Assembly: GCA_951640195.1 (NCBI GenBank) | Contig: OX621165.1 | Coordinates: 992,001-1,056,000, forward strand | Reading direction: 5' to 3' | Source: Porpolomopsis calyptriformis | Lineage: Eukaryota > Basidiomycota > Agaricomycetes > Agaricales > Hygrophoraceae | Length of the DNA: 64,000 nt | Shown: in pieces, positions 48,351-58,619 of the stretch | Position numbering within the stretch: position 1 is the first letter of the stretch | Layout: every line of letters starts with the position of its first letter | The notes under the pieces: model-generated | What the model was told of the DNA's origin: nothing | The model's database searches: none | What the model saw: the letters and a program-made list of their open reading frames with translations, nothing else | Made by a program: the position numbers and the translations under genes

Positions 48351-51075
48351 TCAACCGTTTGTCAGGACTTCCAACGCCAACTTCTCCAACTTCTTTATGT
48401 CCTCGTCGACAACCCCATCTATTTCCGCAATCCATGCCTTCGCTTTCTCCACTATCAACTGCCACATCTCCATCTCTGCGTTCAATGCCCCCTCAAAGAA
48501 CTTGATAGCCAACAATGTCGCCCACAATGTCGTCCTCTTCTCTTCCTCCAACTTAATCGAAGGTAGCCCGTCCAATTTCGACTGCAATGACGACAGGGAC
48601 GTACCAAGGATGTCAGCCAGCGCGACCGATAATGAGAAGTACCCCTCGAATGTCTGTTGTGCGATCAGCGCCGTGGCTCGTTCGCGTGTTGTCGAAAATG
48701 GAAAACCACTTCCATCCTCACCAGGCAATCGCACGTTTTTCTGCTTGCGTTTTGGTGAATAGATGATAGTAACAGGGAGGAAATTTATTAATAACCCTCA
48801 ATTGAAGAAGAGTGATAGCAGTCGGACTCACCAACAATAAATCGTCATCGCAAACTGTGGAAAGTACTGGTGGTGATTGAACGGTCCCAATTGTGTTGCG
48901 AGCAGAACAAAATATATTATCAGTCCCTCCAGCCACGTCGTCGTCGCTGCCACAGTCGAACAGTCCGAAACCCATGTCTTCGTCTTCTTCCTCACTGCTA
49001 TCTCCAGTGACGACGGGGGTGTTCTTGGCCTCAAGATCAGTGAAACGTTCGGCGGCGTTCCCTTCACTTACAATCTCTGGCACATACTCTCCTTCCACCA
49101 ATGCAACAAAACTCGTCCACTTGCTTGCAACACCATACGCGAGACCGACACGAACTCCCTCACGCTCCACCCAGTCCATAAACGTCCCTTCATTCTCCAC
49201 TTTGTCCACGCCATATCTTCCGCTGTGCATGTAGCTGGTTCCCTCCTCCAACTCTTGCAAGATCTTCCTTGCTGAGAGCTGGTGGATGGTGGGGCTCTTT
49301 TCCGGGATAGACTCGACAGGGATTTCGAGTTCAAGTTCATCCCCAGAAAGTGTGGTCCCATGGAGCCAGATAGATGTTGGTGTGGGAATTTCACCAGAAA
49401 GGATGAAGTAGGCAGTCGAGCGAGAGAATGGGAAGAGCAGGGGTAACTTGTATGGCGACTGGATGACGGCGGGGACAGGGAAGATTGGGAGGTAACCAAA
49501 GCGATCTGCGGGTTTCGTCGTAGAAATTGGCGGCTCAGTTTCGGCATTTATGTCGAAAATGTTGATCTTAGCCGTGTCGCCAGGGGATTTCGGGATACTC
49601 TTGCCTTTGATTTCAGCCTCAGTAGGCCTACCGTCCCAATCCAATCGATATTCTTTGATATGGGCACTCAACCCACCTCTGAGCATCCGTACTACCTTGC
49701 CTTCGAAACCCTCCTTCTCATCGGAAACGATTTGCGTGAATCCCCCTCCAACCCTTGACATACCCTCCACCAATGAATGGCTCACATCTCGTCCGATACC
49801 AAGGCTGAAGACGCGTATTTCGCCGGAGGCAGTCTCAATCTGAATAAATTTAAACAAATCACCCGAGTTCCACACCTCTCCGTCGGTGAGAACCATTATT
49901 TCTAGAGGGATGTCCTTGTATCGTTTCGAAACAGTGTCTTTGATGGGTGGTAAGATCTCTGTACCACCATAGTCAGCTTTCATGCTTTGGACGTGCAGCA
50001 GAGCATGTTCGAGTGTATCGGCCGAATACGGTTGTGATCGGTCCCACAAGAACGTGCATTGTGAACCAAAAGAACAAATGTTGAATTTCACGCCGACCGG
50101 AAGCGACTTGAGGAACACAAAGAGAGCAGATCTTAGCGGCGCCATTCGCGTCGTCATGCTTCCCGAACGATCGACAACGAAGACAATCTCGGGTTTCGGA
50201 CCAGATGGAAGCGTGAATTTAGGGACAAGGGTGACCATCAGTGCCTTGGAGTTTTCTATCGTGGGATGGGTTTCAAGAAGAGCACGGGGGAAGGATAGCT
50301 CTGCGCATTTGACAAGAAGGACAAAGTCGGCGCCCAATTCAGTCGATTTCTGGCTGAGGGTGGCAAGGGCATGTTTCGGGTTGAACAAGTCGTCAGAAAC
50401 GTTTTCGACATGGCCACCAAGATGCATCAAAATTGTATGAGAAGGGGATTGAACCAAGCGGATGTTGCTTGGCATGGCCAATTTGACTGAGATTTTCATT
50501 CCCTCATTCACGAGCGCACCAGGAATGGGTTGGCCTTCGATGGTCGTAGGACCTACTCCACTCGGTGCGCCGCCGTATCGAGGTGCAATGCTCGTCGGAA
50601 TCGTGAATCGCAAACCGTCAACTTCTGCATCGTGCTTGAGCTCCATGATGTATTCGATTTCGACTTTGACCGTCTCCCCTGCAGGGATATTTCCCAGCGA
50701 CGTACTAAACACATCTGGGGTGTGCATTTCCAATAAACCCGCTGTTTCACCACGGCCAATGGCAGCATTATACTCGACCTTGGCCTCCTCTTTCTCCCTT
50801 ATGATACCGTGGATAAGACGGGTGCCGACGAGGCAACGGAACGCGACTACGGCGCAGGACTCGTACAAGGGGAAACTGTACTTTGCTTTCTCAATAGCGC
50901 CAGTTTTTGAAGGGTTTACGAAGGATTGGGTAAGGGTGGTGCTGGATGAGGTGTCGCGAATGGTGGAATTGACAGAGAGGGAGAGCTGAGGAAGCCATTG
51001 GGGCTGGAAGTTGGCAATATTGGGAAGAGGATAATAAATCCCACAACAGGAAGGGACACGGTAGTATACCGCCAT
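48351..51075 (-). CDS. VIT and von Willebrand factor A domain protein 2
   Basis: Close paralog of the 24576-27621 gene, same strand and domain order: VIT domain, vWA domain with DRSGSM, YGGTEILPP and VLTDGE, an acidic linker with SSEEEDEDMG, and a C-terminal helical domain (TFEGYFSLSVALADIL, then LWATLLAIKFFEG), ending EVLTNG at 48351. One intron (about 48828-48754) joins DDDLLL to QKNVRLPGED. The start MAVYYRVPSCCGIYYPLPN is at 51075. The N-terminal half is nearly identical in DNA to paralog 1; linker and C-terminus are clearly diverged and shorter. No signal peptide. Probably intracellular; function unknown. Confidence 0.86.
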
Positions 51076-51541
51076 TGTTGATTAGAAGCTAGAAACGCTC
51101 AGGACCTAGAGGGTGCTTATGCTGTCCGGGACAAGCATGGCTGTGCAACTTGCAATCACCTTGACTAGTCGGAACCAGGTGCACCGCATCCTGGGACCCT
51201 TGTCTCAATGACACAAATGTCAGGATCAATCAAGAGCGAAGTCATGGTACAAACACGCTGCCATCGCAGAGACAAACCTGGAGGGACACTGGCGGGACAA
51301 AGACAGGAGACAACTGACTCTGCTTTGAACATCGACAAGGTGCAGCTTACGGACTAGATTGGAGCCCTCTTTGCCCAGCTTTCGTACGCTTGTAGATCGA
51401 CAGATAATTTTGAAGCTGCCTCCCTGATGGGTACTCTCTCCATACATGACATTGTCGCAGACGATTATCGGGTGACTTTTCATGAGTGGTGGTGGTGGTG
51501 TTACTGTATTCGTCGTTTGAATTTTCTTTACCACACAAGTG
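51076..51541. other. Divergent upstream region of VIT/vWA 2 and MIC12-like
   Basis: About 460 bp. No conserved frame; short frames on the minus strand at 51226-51712 are shadows or chance. A GGTGGTGGTGGTG run lies near 51490. Confidence 0.5.
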
Positions 51542-52097
51542 ATGTCGTTCATTATTGGACCTTTCTCCGGTGCCCTCATCGCAGGCGGCGTACGCTCTCT
51601 TCCCTTCAAATCCGCCTGCACACCTGACAACCCAAACCAAATGCCATACAGATCTATTACGGATTCGTAAACCTGATCCGCTCAAAGTAAGCACTTCCAA
51701 CCAGAAAAGCAATCCAATCTGACCTTCCCCCCCTTCTCGGTAGGACGGAACAGCACCTCAAAGAGTTCGTTTTCCTTCCCACTCCGGTGTGCCTCAAGAA
51801 GCTAACATCATGATCGCCCAATCTACCAGCCTCCATTCTCTATCCACACGCCTCCTCTCCCAGGAGGCACTCGGCCCCTCACCACCCGCCTTGCCCGTTG
51901 CCGCCGTAGATCGAGTATCCAAACCCCATCCCTTTTCCACGCTCTTCAAAAGTCGATGGAACTCGGAGGTGGAGAGCATGTTTCGTGCGTTTCATGAATG
52001 GGACGAGCGCACTTCAGGATGGAGGAAGTTGTGGTCTGGATCATCCCCCATCGTACACGAAATGGATAAACCACCTAGCATTGGCCAAGCGAAATGA
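51542..52097 (+). CDS. MICOS complex subunit MIC12-like
   Basis: Small inner-mitochondrial-membrane protein. Exons 51542-51589, 51652-51686, 51744-51764 and 51830-52097 join to 123 aa. The N-terminus is MSFIIGPFSGALIAGG followed by IYYGFVNLIRSKTEQHL, a single membrane-crossing stretch with the polar turn seen in fungal Mic12/Aim5 proteins. Then KDLHSLSTRLLSQE, a Pro-rich linker, and RWNSEVESMFRAFHEWDERT-type helix; ends PSIGQAK. In fungi this subunit links Mic10 and Mic60 subcomplexes at crista junctions. Identity is by pattern and is not certain. The ATG at 51542 begins the membrane segment directly. It is convergent with BRO1 (196 bp between stops). Confidence 0.65.
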
Positions 52098-52293
52098 TCA
52101 CTATAGCCTTTTCAATACCCCTGAAAGTCTGTCAATCAGATTTTCATTATATTGTTGTGGCCACTCGCTGCCAGATACAATAGACCTTGTATGGAGCAGA
52201 TACGCACGAATCACAAAAACAAGAGAAATCGCCCCACAACACGTAAAACAAACGGGCGTGTGTACTTGAATAAATACCCAGTATTCCAATCTG

Positions 52294-55200
52294 CTATCTC
52301 CTATAACCATCCGAATACTGCCCGAACCCTGGAGGTGGCGGTGCGGGCGGTAGAGACGTGAATGATTGATAATGGCTCTGTTGTTGCTGTTGCTGCAATG
52401 GGGCGGGTGGCGGCGGCAACGAAGTGCTCTGGAACGAGACAGGTAACGGCGCAGGAGGGAACGGCGATGTCGTCGCAAACGGCTGTTGCTGTTGCTGTTG
52501 CTGCTGTTGTGGGGGAGGATGGTGCGATGGCGGGCGAGTTTCATAGTGAGGTTCTTGCGGTGCTGTGTGCCCTCGATACGCAGTAGCTGGTGGGGGGGCA
52601 GGTGAGGCCGAAGAGCTTGGGAAAGTGTTCTGGTTCGGTTGGAAGCGGTATTGCGAGGAGCCAAACGTATCGAGGCTAGCATAGGGATCATCTTTCGGAG
52701 GCGCGGAATACGGCGATGAAGAAGTTGCGGGAAGCGGAGCTCGTGGTGGTGGAAGGAACGGTGGCCCGGGTGGCTGTGGCGGAGATGGGACAGGGTAACG
52801 GTTGTATTGCGACGGCGGAGGAGGGGAATTAGGGTAGTATGATTGCGGCTGGTTCCGAGCGTTGGGGTTCCATGCAGGAGCAGGCGGAGTGGCGTTGCTC
52901 AGTGCCATCGAGGATAGGGAGGAGGTGAGGGTGGACACGGAAGGCGGTGGGCGCGGTGGTGGGCGCGGTTTTTCGGCAAGCGGAGGGGGCGACGTGGGTG
53001 CCGAGAGTCGTTTCTCTGCCTCAGCCTTTCCAGCCAGGGACTCACGTTCCGCCGCCCGACTTGAGGTAAACGATTTAACGTTTCGTTGCAGTGTCTTGCT
53101 CAACTCGGTTAACTCCAAATAGAACTGCAAGCCCTTACTGTCTTCGTGTTAGCAATCACAGACGATTGAACAGAACATGAACTCACGCCAAGCCATCTCT
53201 GACTTCCATGTACATATCCCGTGCACGAGAAAACCTCCTCACAGTCTCTTTCTTCCTTTTCTCTCGCTCGTCCCATCTTCTTGCTCCTGCACCATGCCCG
53301 GCAATGTCCTTCAGACCTTTCCATAACACGGATACCTCCTGGATAGTCACGTGTTGATGATGCACGCTCGCAGCGAGTCGCTGTTGGTAGGGCTTGAATT
53401 TCTCAAGCTCAGCTGCGAACAGTGTCGGTTCGACACCCGAGTTACGACGGTTCAGAAGAAGTAGATGTGATACATCATCGGCTTGTATCTGCCACAAGAG
53501 CAGAACCAAAAAGGAGAAGATCAGCTTCGAGGGATTAACAGGTCGGTTCTACTAACCTTGTCCTTCAAATCCTTCAACACCTCAGACCTCTCCTTCGCGA
53601 TCTTATTCAATCTTTCGAGTCGCTCTTCGATCTCACCTACAATATCCCCAATCTTTGCCCTCTCTTTCGCATCATCCACCTCATTCCCGATATCCAAATC
53701 CAGCAAATGCTCCCCTGTAGAGCCGGCACCCGCCTTGAACACCACCTCTACCTCGGACGATAACAAAAGAGAAATGTCACTCTTGACGGAATCCCACATG
53801 GTGGTGACCTGTTGATCTGATTTGGCAGCCTCCTCCAGTGCGGTGAAATGAGACTTGAGATCTTGACGCAGCGACTTCGTTAATGACGCCGACGGGGTCT
53901 GGGTCCACAAGTGCTCGTACTTCACTCTCATCATCTCGCACTCCCTAGACTCCCCCTCCAGCTCCCCCGAAACACCCTGTAAGCCGGCCCTTACCGCATC
54001 CTTCAAACCATTCAGCTGCTTCATTAGACTCTCAACCCCTTCCCGTTCCTCCATCAGCCCAATATCCTCACGCCACCTACGCACATCTACCGGGAGCTCC
54101 TCACTAACCTCACCTTGGGCAATCGCCTTAAACCGTCCCAAGCCCTCTTTGACACCCAGTCCTTCGATAGCACTCCTGACCTCCCCTTCCGCACTCTCAG
54201 CTTTCTCCACTTCCCCTCTCACGAGTTTCGCCTTCTCTTCCGAATACACGCTCGCACTCTCGTGCACGCTGAGCGGAATCAGCCTCAAGAAAAGATCAGG
54301 CCCGATGACCTTCTGCACATCAGGGGTGGCATACACCTCCTGAATTGGGATAGGCACCGCAACAGCTGTCTGGTCAATCGTCGGCAACGCGTCCACAGGG
54401 GGGAGAACCGAGTTGTATATGAGATCATTCTCGCGGGTGGCCTCAACCTGGCGTTCGGTGCACAGCGCGAGATGCGCCTTGGTGCGCTCGTGGATGGATG
54501 AACCCGTGTCCGCAGGAAGGTTTGGAGAAAGATGAGTGACAAAGACGGCGGAGAGATTTGCGGCCGATCGGGAGGCTTCTTTGGCTTGGGTCTCGGCAAG
54601 AGTGAAACGGACGAGGGCATCGCCGTGCCTGCCGGCAGCGTTGTCGACTAGGGCGCGATAGTACTGTGATATTGATGAGAAATACTTGGATTTAATCTAG
54701 TACAATAAATATGGTGTCAGGCTTATCATACACGACAAGGGCTGGCTACGAACTTGGATGACGGTTATCCAGTTTCTGTCGAATAGACCTTTACCTATGA
54801 AATCCTTCGCCTCTTCAGAGAGAGAAGTGTACATGACGGCAGCTTGAGCCCCGACTTTGGAGACGAGAGCGTTTCCTTTCTTTTCGTTTGTGCACTTTTC
54901 GAAGAAGATTTCGGTGGCTTGGGCTAGGATGAGGTTGACTAGAAACTTGATGACTTCGCGGCTGAGATCCATTGACGGCGCGTGGAGAAAGTTCTCGTTT
55001 ATGTAGGTGAGCATGCCTGCGCACGTCCGGAAGTAGTAGAACGAGCGCTTGAGTCCTTCCGGGTCGGACCTGTGCTGAGAGGCCGCGATGGACGAATGAG
55101 TTGCTGCGATTTGGAACAGGATGGAGGCTTTTTCGTAAGCGACGGAGGTCTGTGTGATGAGCTTGTTGTTGAAAGCGTCGCGCCATGGGAAGGTGACTCG

Positions 55201-55514
55201 GATTTCTGAGAACCGAAGTTCGAGGAGCTCCAACTGTCCAAAGTACTTGTAGAGAAGATCGCGGGCTGGCGAAGATCAAAAAGGGTTGCAGAGAGCAGGA
55301 GGGAGGCGAGAAACGGACCTGTCATATCACTTCCAGCGCCTTTGACGGCGTCCTGCCTACATCGCTGGAGTGCGGCGCATTCAGCTGCATAGTTGTCTGG
55401 GTTCTCTCCGTAAGATTGCGCGATGAGAGTACGAATGGGTGTAGTCCAGTCAACATCATCTGTAGTCTTCCTTGGGATTGATATCATAGGCGATTGGTAC
55501 GCCATTGGGGCCAA
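52294..55514 (-). CDS. BRO1: BRO1 domain ESCRT-associated protein
   Basis: Homolog of vacuolar sorting protein Bro1 (ALIX/PalA superfamily), which works with ESCRT-III at endosomes. The BRO1 domain is at residues 8-380: VDWTTPIRTLIAQSYGENP, LLYKYFGQLELLELRF, ITQTSVAYEKASILFQIA, GLKRSFYYFRTCAGMLTYI and GNALVSKVGAQAAVMYTSL. A V-shaped coiled-coil domain follows (IQEVYATPDVQKVIGPDLF, then many Glu/Lys-rich helices, ERLERLNKIAKERSEVLKDL). The tail is Pro-rich with polyglutamine runs (Q11-type at about 52480-52510) and ends PPPGFGQYSDGYRR at 52294. About five introns. MISIPRKTT near the N-terminus matches homologs; start is MAPMAY at 55514 or MAY at 55505. The 5' end is 71 bp from the MIC10 start. 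Confidence 0.86.
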
Positions 55515-55585
55515 GCTGGACGATGTGGAAGATATGGCGAAGCCGCAGCCTGTCCGAATTTAGTCGTGTTTACCATCTCGTTTCA
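55515..55585. promoter_or_regulatory. Compact bidirectional promoter, BRO1 and MIC10
   Basis: Only 71 bp separate the two start codons. There is no obvious TATA box, so both transcripts probably start from one shared initiation region, or the 5' UTRs overlap the other gene. Confidence 0.6.
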
Positions 55586-56090
55586 ATGTCATTCGAGTCG
55601 CAGAAACCGACGTCGAGCGAAGACATTCTCGGTCAAAAGGTGTGTAGAATTGTCGAATTGGCAGACTTTACTGAAAAGAACACATTCAAGTACGATCGTT
55701 GCGGTACGTCTTCGTGGCCTGTCGCCTCACAATGGCTAACCTTGACCATGCGTCGGGATATACAGTAGCAGATTTGCTGGTCAAAATGTGCGTTTCGGCC
55801 CATACATACACGGTGCCTGTCGTGTCTGACTTCGAGCCTGTAGAGGAGTGGGTTTTAGCGCAGGCGTGGTGGCATCGGTCATCCTCTTCCGTCGTGCGTG
55901 GCCAAAAATTTTATCGCATTCACTGAAATAACGACCCCCTCCTTTCTCAGGGCGTACATGGCCCATCGCACTATCTACGGGGTTCGGTGCCGGCGCAGCA
56001 TACGCAGATTGTGACCGGTCCTTCAACCCTGCGAGAATACCCGGGACGCGGATTATCCCTCATAGTACCGCTGCACAGCGCGGAGAGTGA
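55586..56090 (+). CDS. MIC10: MICOS complex subunit MIC10
   Basis: Small two-hairpin inner-membrane protein that bends the membrane at crista junctions. Exons 55586-55703, 55766-55787, 55844-55893 and 55951-56090 give 109 aa. The start is MSFESQKPTSSEDILGQK. Joined exons read DRCVADLLVKIGVGFSAGVV, a transmembrane stretch, then SVILFRRRTWPIALSTGFG and AGAAYADCDRSFNPARI. Two glycine-rich transmembrane motifs are present: GVGFSAG (one Gly of the usual GxGxGxG replaced by Ser) and GFGAG. The positively charged loop is FRRRTW. It ends AAQRGE and TGA at 56088-56090. Splice sites were chosen because they rebuild the family sequence. Confidence 0.85.
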
Positions 56091-56137
56091 TAGAAAACGG
56101 TGTACATAGATGCTCACTACGAGAAAAGCAAAAGATT

Positions 56138-56398
56138 CTATAGTGATGAGCCCTCCTTGTCCGGGTCGAGAACTCTACCAGCACGTTCCTTTTCCTCCGT
56201 CGCTGTGGGCTGTGCGGAAAACGTACGACGCGGCTCTCCCAACACCAACCGTTTATATAGAACCACTAGTATTTCCCCATATATTATCATTTGGAGAGAG
56301 GATGGCCGAGATGACGAACCCGAGGTGGCGACCATTATGGGAACGGTTACGATGATAGTTCGGAGTCGACGAGCTTGGAGGGAAAGCTTCTGGGCCAT
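56138..56398 (-). CDS. Small single-pass membrane protein, unknown function
   Basis: Two exons joined across a short intron near 56300-56260. The N-terminal part reads MAQKLSLQARRLRTIIVTVP, with an arginine-rich start, then IMVATSVVLYKRLVLGEPRR and an acidic/basic tail ending DPDKEGSSL. There is one hydrophobic segment of about 20 residues between two basic stretches, as in small mitochondrial inner-membrane proteins. I do not recognise the family. It is convergent with MIC10 with 47 bp between stops. An upstream amphipathic stretch may extend the N-terminus. Confidence 0.5.
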   Translation of the reverse strand: MAQKLSLQARRLRTIIVTVPIMVATSGSSSRPSSLQMIIYGEILVVLYKRLVLGEPRRTFSAQPTATEEKERAGRVLDPDKEGSSL

Positions 56399-56755
56399 TG
56401 CGTCGGTGGTCTGGGTTGCGAGCTGGTGTTCGAGAGCAGGTATTAATTTTTGATAGATCGAGTTTGATGAACGTCCGAGTCGATGATTGCCAGGATCGAC
56501 GAGGATGTGGTGGATCCCGTGGCCGGGTTGCCAACCCAAGTAAGATTGTCCAAGCTATCCTCACACTTGGCACCGCGATGGCTGTCATTGGCCATCGCAC
56601 CCGGAAATTATCCAGTCAAATCTAACGAATGTGTCCATATGAAAAAATCGGAAATGGTAATGATACAAAAAATCACTGGGAAAAGGATCGTCCGTGCCAG
56701 GAATGATATTACGTTCGGTACTAATCAATGTCAAGACATTCCTCCGTATCTTCCC
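56399..56755. other. Gene-free region before desaturase 1
   Basis: About 360 bp holding the 5' side of the small membrane gene and the 3' UTR of desaturase 1. Confidence 0.45.
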
Positions 56756-58563
56756 TTATTTCACAACCTTCACCACCAGATCGGACTCACTACTCTCCAC
56801 TCCTCCAGCCTCTACGCCAAGATGGCGCGAGGCCAGCCCGTGTTTGTTTTTGTAGAACACAATCTCTCCCTCGTCTTCGATAAAGCAGCATTCCGTGAAT
56901 GATCGGTAAAGAGCGCGGAAGGAGTTCTAGATGCGAGTTTATTTTTTTAGAGATAGATACGAATAAGGGCACGGGGGAGGCACCGAGCTTACCGTTGAAT
57001 CGTAATTGTAATCATCCCCAAGCACCCCCTTAATATGCTCTGTCACTTCGGGCTGATTGTCTATTAGTCGAGCCGAATTAAATTAATGTTAATGCTAATC
57101 GGGTGGAGTAAACTAACTCACAGAACGGAATTGAAGAAAAGAAATGATGGGCGATGTGATCATGAGATACCTGGTTTTGACACCAATACTGTCAGTATTT
57201 GTATTTCGAGGAGCGTACATGAAACTCACATTTTTGAAGAAGAACCGACCTATCCATCCCATTATCGGCCGATCGACAGTGGCTACCGCCCCATGCAAGA
57301 AAGACCATTTTTTGCTACGGTAATGGGGGATTGTTGGATCGGAATGGTGAAGATAAGTGAGCATCACAATCCAGTGATTCGTCAACTAGTAAACCGGATG
57401 TGCAGAAATTTTTAGGGTGAGAACGAGTCGTGTTTGCAGTTTAGTACATACCAAGTAGGGTATGAGATAGAACTTGGTGAAAGCGGAGAGGCCATAGACA
57501 GATGTCCACCACCAGAACAGCAAACTCGTAACAGCAAGGCCGACATTTGACACGATGATCCCCACGCGTTCACGGGGCTTGAAAAGAGGTGAAGATGGTT
57601 GGAAATGCTGTTGAGTCGGGTATTGCATCAGTGCCAACGAATGGTTAATGGCTCAGGGAGACGCACATTGGTGCCTGAAGGATACATGGGGGAACCAAGA
57701 GCATTGGCGAGTAAGTAGTAGTGCCATCCGAGGAATTGCATGACGAGCATCCGGAGAAGAGTGTAGATGGGTGTTTCGTCGAATATGTCGTGGTAATCTG
57801 TGATATGCGCTTGTGAGGGCACGGGAAGTTTGTAATCTGAGCGGGTCCGAGGAACGTAGTTCTCGTCACGCTCGACAGAGCTGGTTGCTTTCTGAAAATG
57901 AATTTGATTATATTTGATTAAAAAATTGGAAATTGATAGACAAACGTGGTGGGCATGATGCGTGGAACGCCACGCATAGTACGGCACAAGCAAGAACTTT
58001 AAAAAACGTGTGAATATCAATACACCAAGTTCACCGGAGAATACCAACCGTATGTATGCCATATCCAATGAGGTGATTTACCATTGCAAATTGCGACACA
58101 TTTCCATGTCCGGCTTCATGCCCTACATGATCAGATAGCGTGAGTTCAGATGAATACCATAGTATCAGACAACGAACCAAGACACCAGCATCCCGCGAAA
58201 ATAATACCCTGCCACCACCAATAGGTAAGCCACATGACGGAGTTAATAATATTGGCAGTAATGGGGCGGAATCCAAGATTCCACACGAGGTATTGGGTGA
58301 ACGGGTCAATCCGCCTGGCCATTGCATAGGCCAGGAGGGCGCAAGAGATATCACGGGTGAAATAGTAGAGCCCCTTTATGGTTGATTTTTGGTAGAGATG
58401 TTTTGGAATTGAGGCATGCACTTGAGACAGAGTAACCTGGGGCCAACGAAGAAGGGTGAGCTGAGTCAGGCTGAGAAGCGGATCGACGAACCTTGGTGGG
58501 TACAAAAGGCGTCTTCTTGCGCCTCTCATACTCTGGAGAGTCGTGAAACAGACTGTGCAACAT
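56756..58563 (-). CDS. FAD2: Delta-12-type fatty acid desaturase 1
   Basis: ER membrane acyl desaturase that makes linoleic from oleic acid. Three histidine boxes are present: HEAGH, HHAHH (THHAHHKATSSVERDENY) and the third reading HIAHHFF. Others: FFHDSPEYERRKKTPF-type N-terminus, QVHASIPKHLYQKS, RDISCALLAYAMARRI, TRSDYKLPVPSQ, YLHHSDPTIPHYRSKKW and GAVATVDRPIMGWIGRFF. The C-terminus ends DLVVKVVK with TAA at 56756-56758. About seven introns. An upstream ATG at 58619 starts a plausible N-terminus (MDSNFKSNPTRSSS) but is one base out of frame with the conserved HDSPEYERR segment, so the start is placed at 58563. A one-base change near 58563 or an unseen exon could explain this. Confidence 0.85.
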
Positions 58564-58619
58564 TGGCCTTCGAGGACAGAGGATGAACGGGTAGGATTCG
58601 ATTTGAAGTTGCTATCCAT

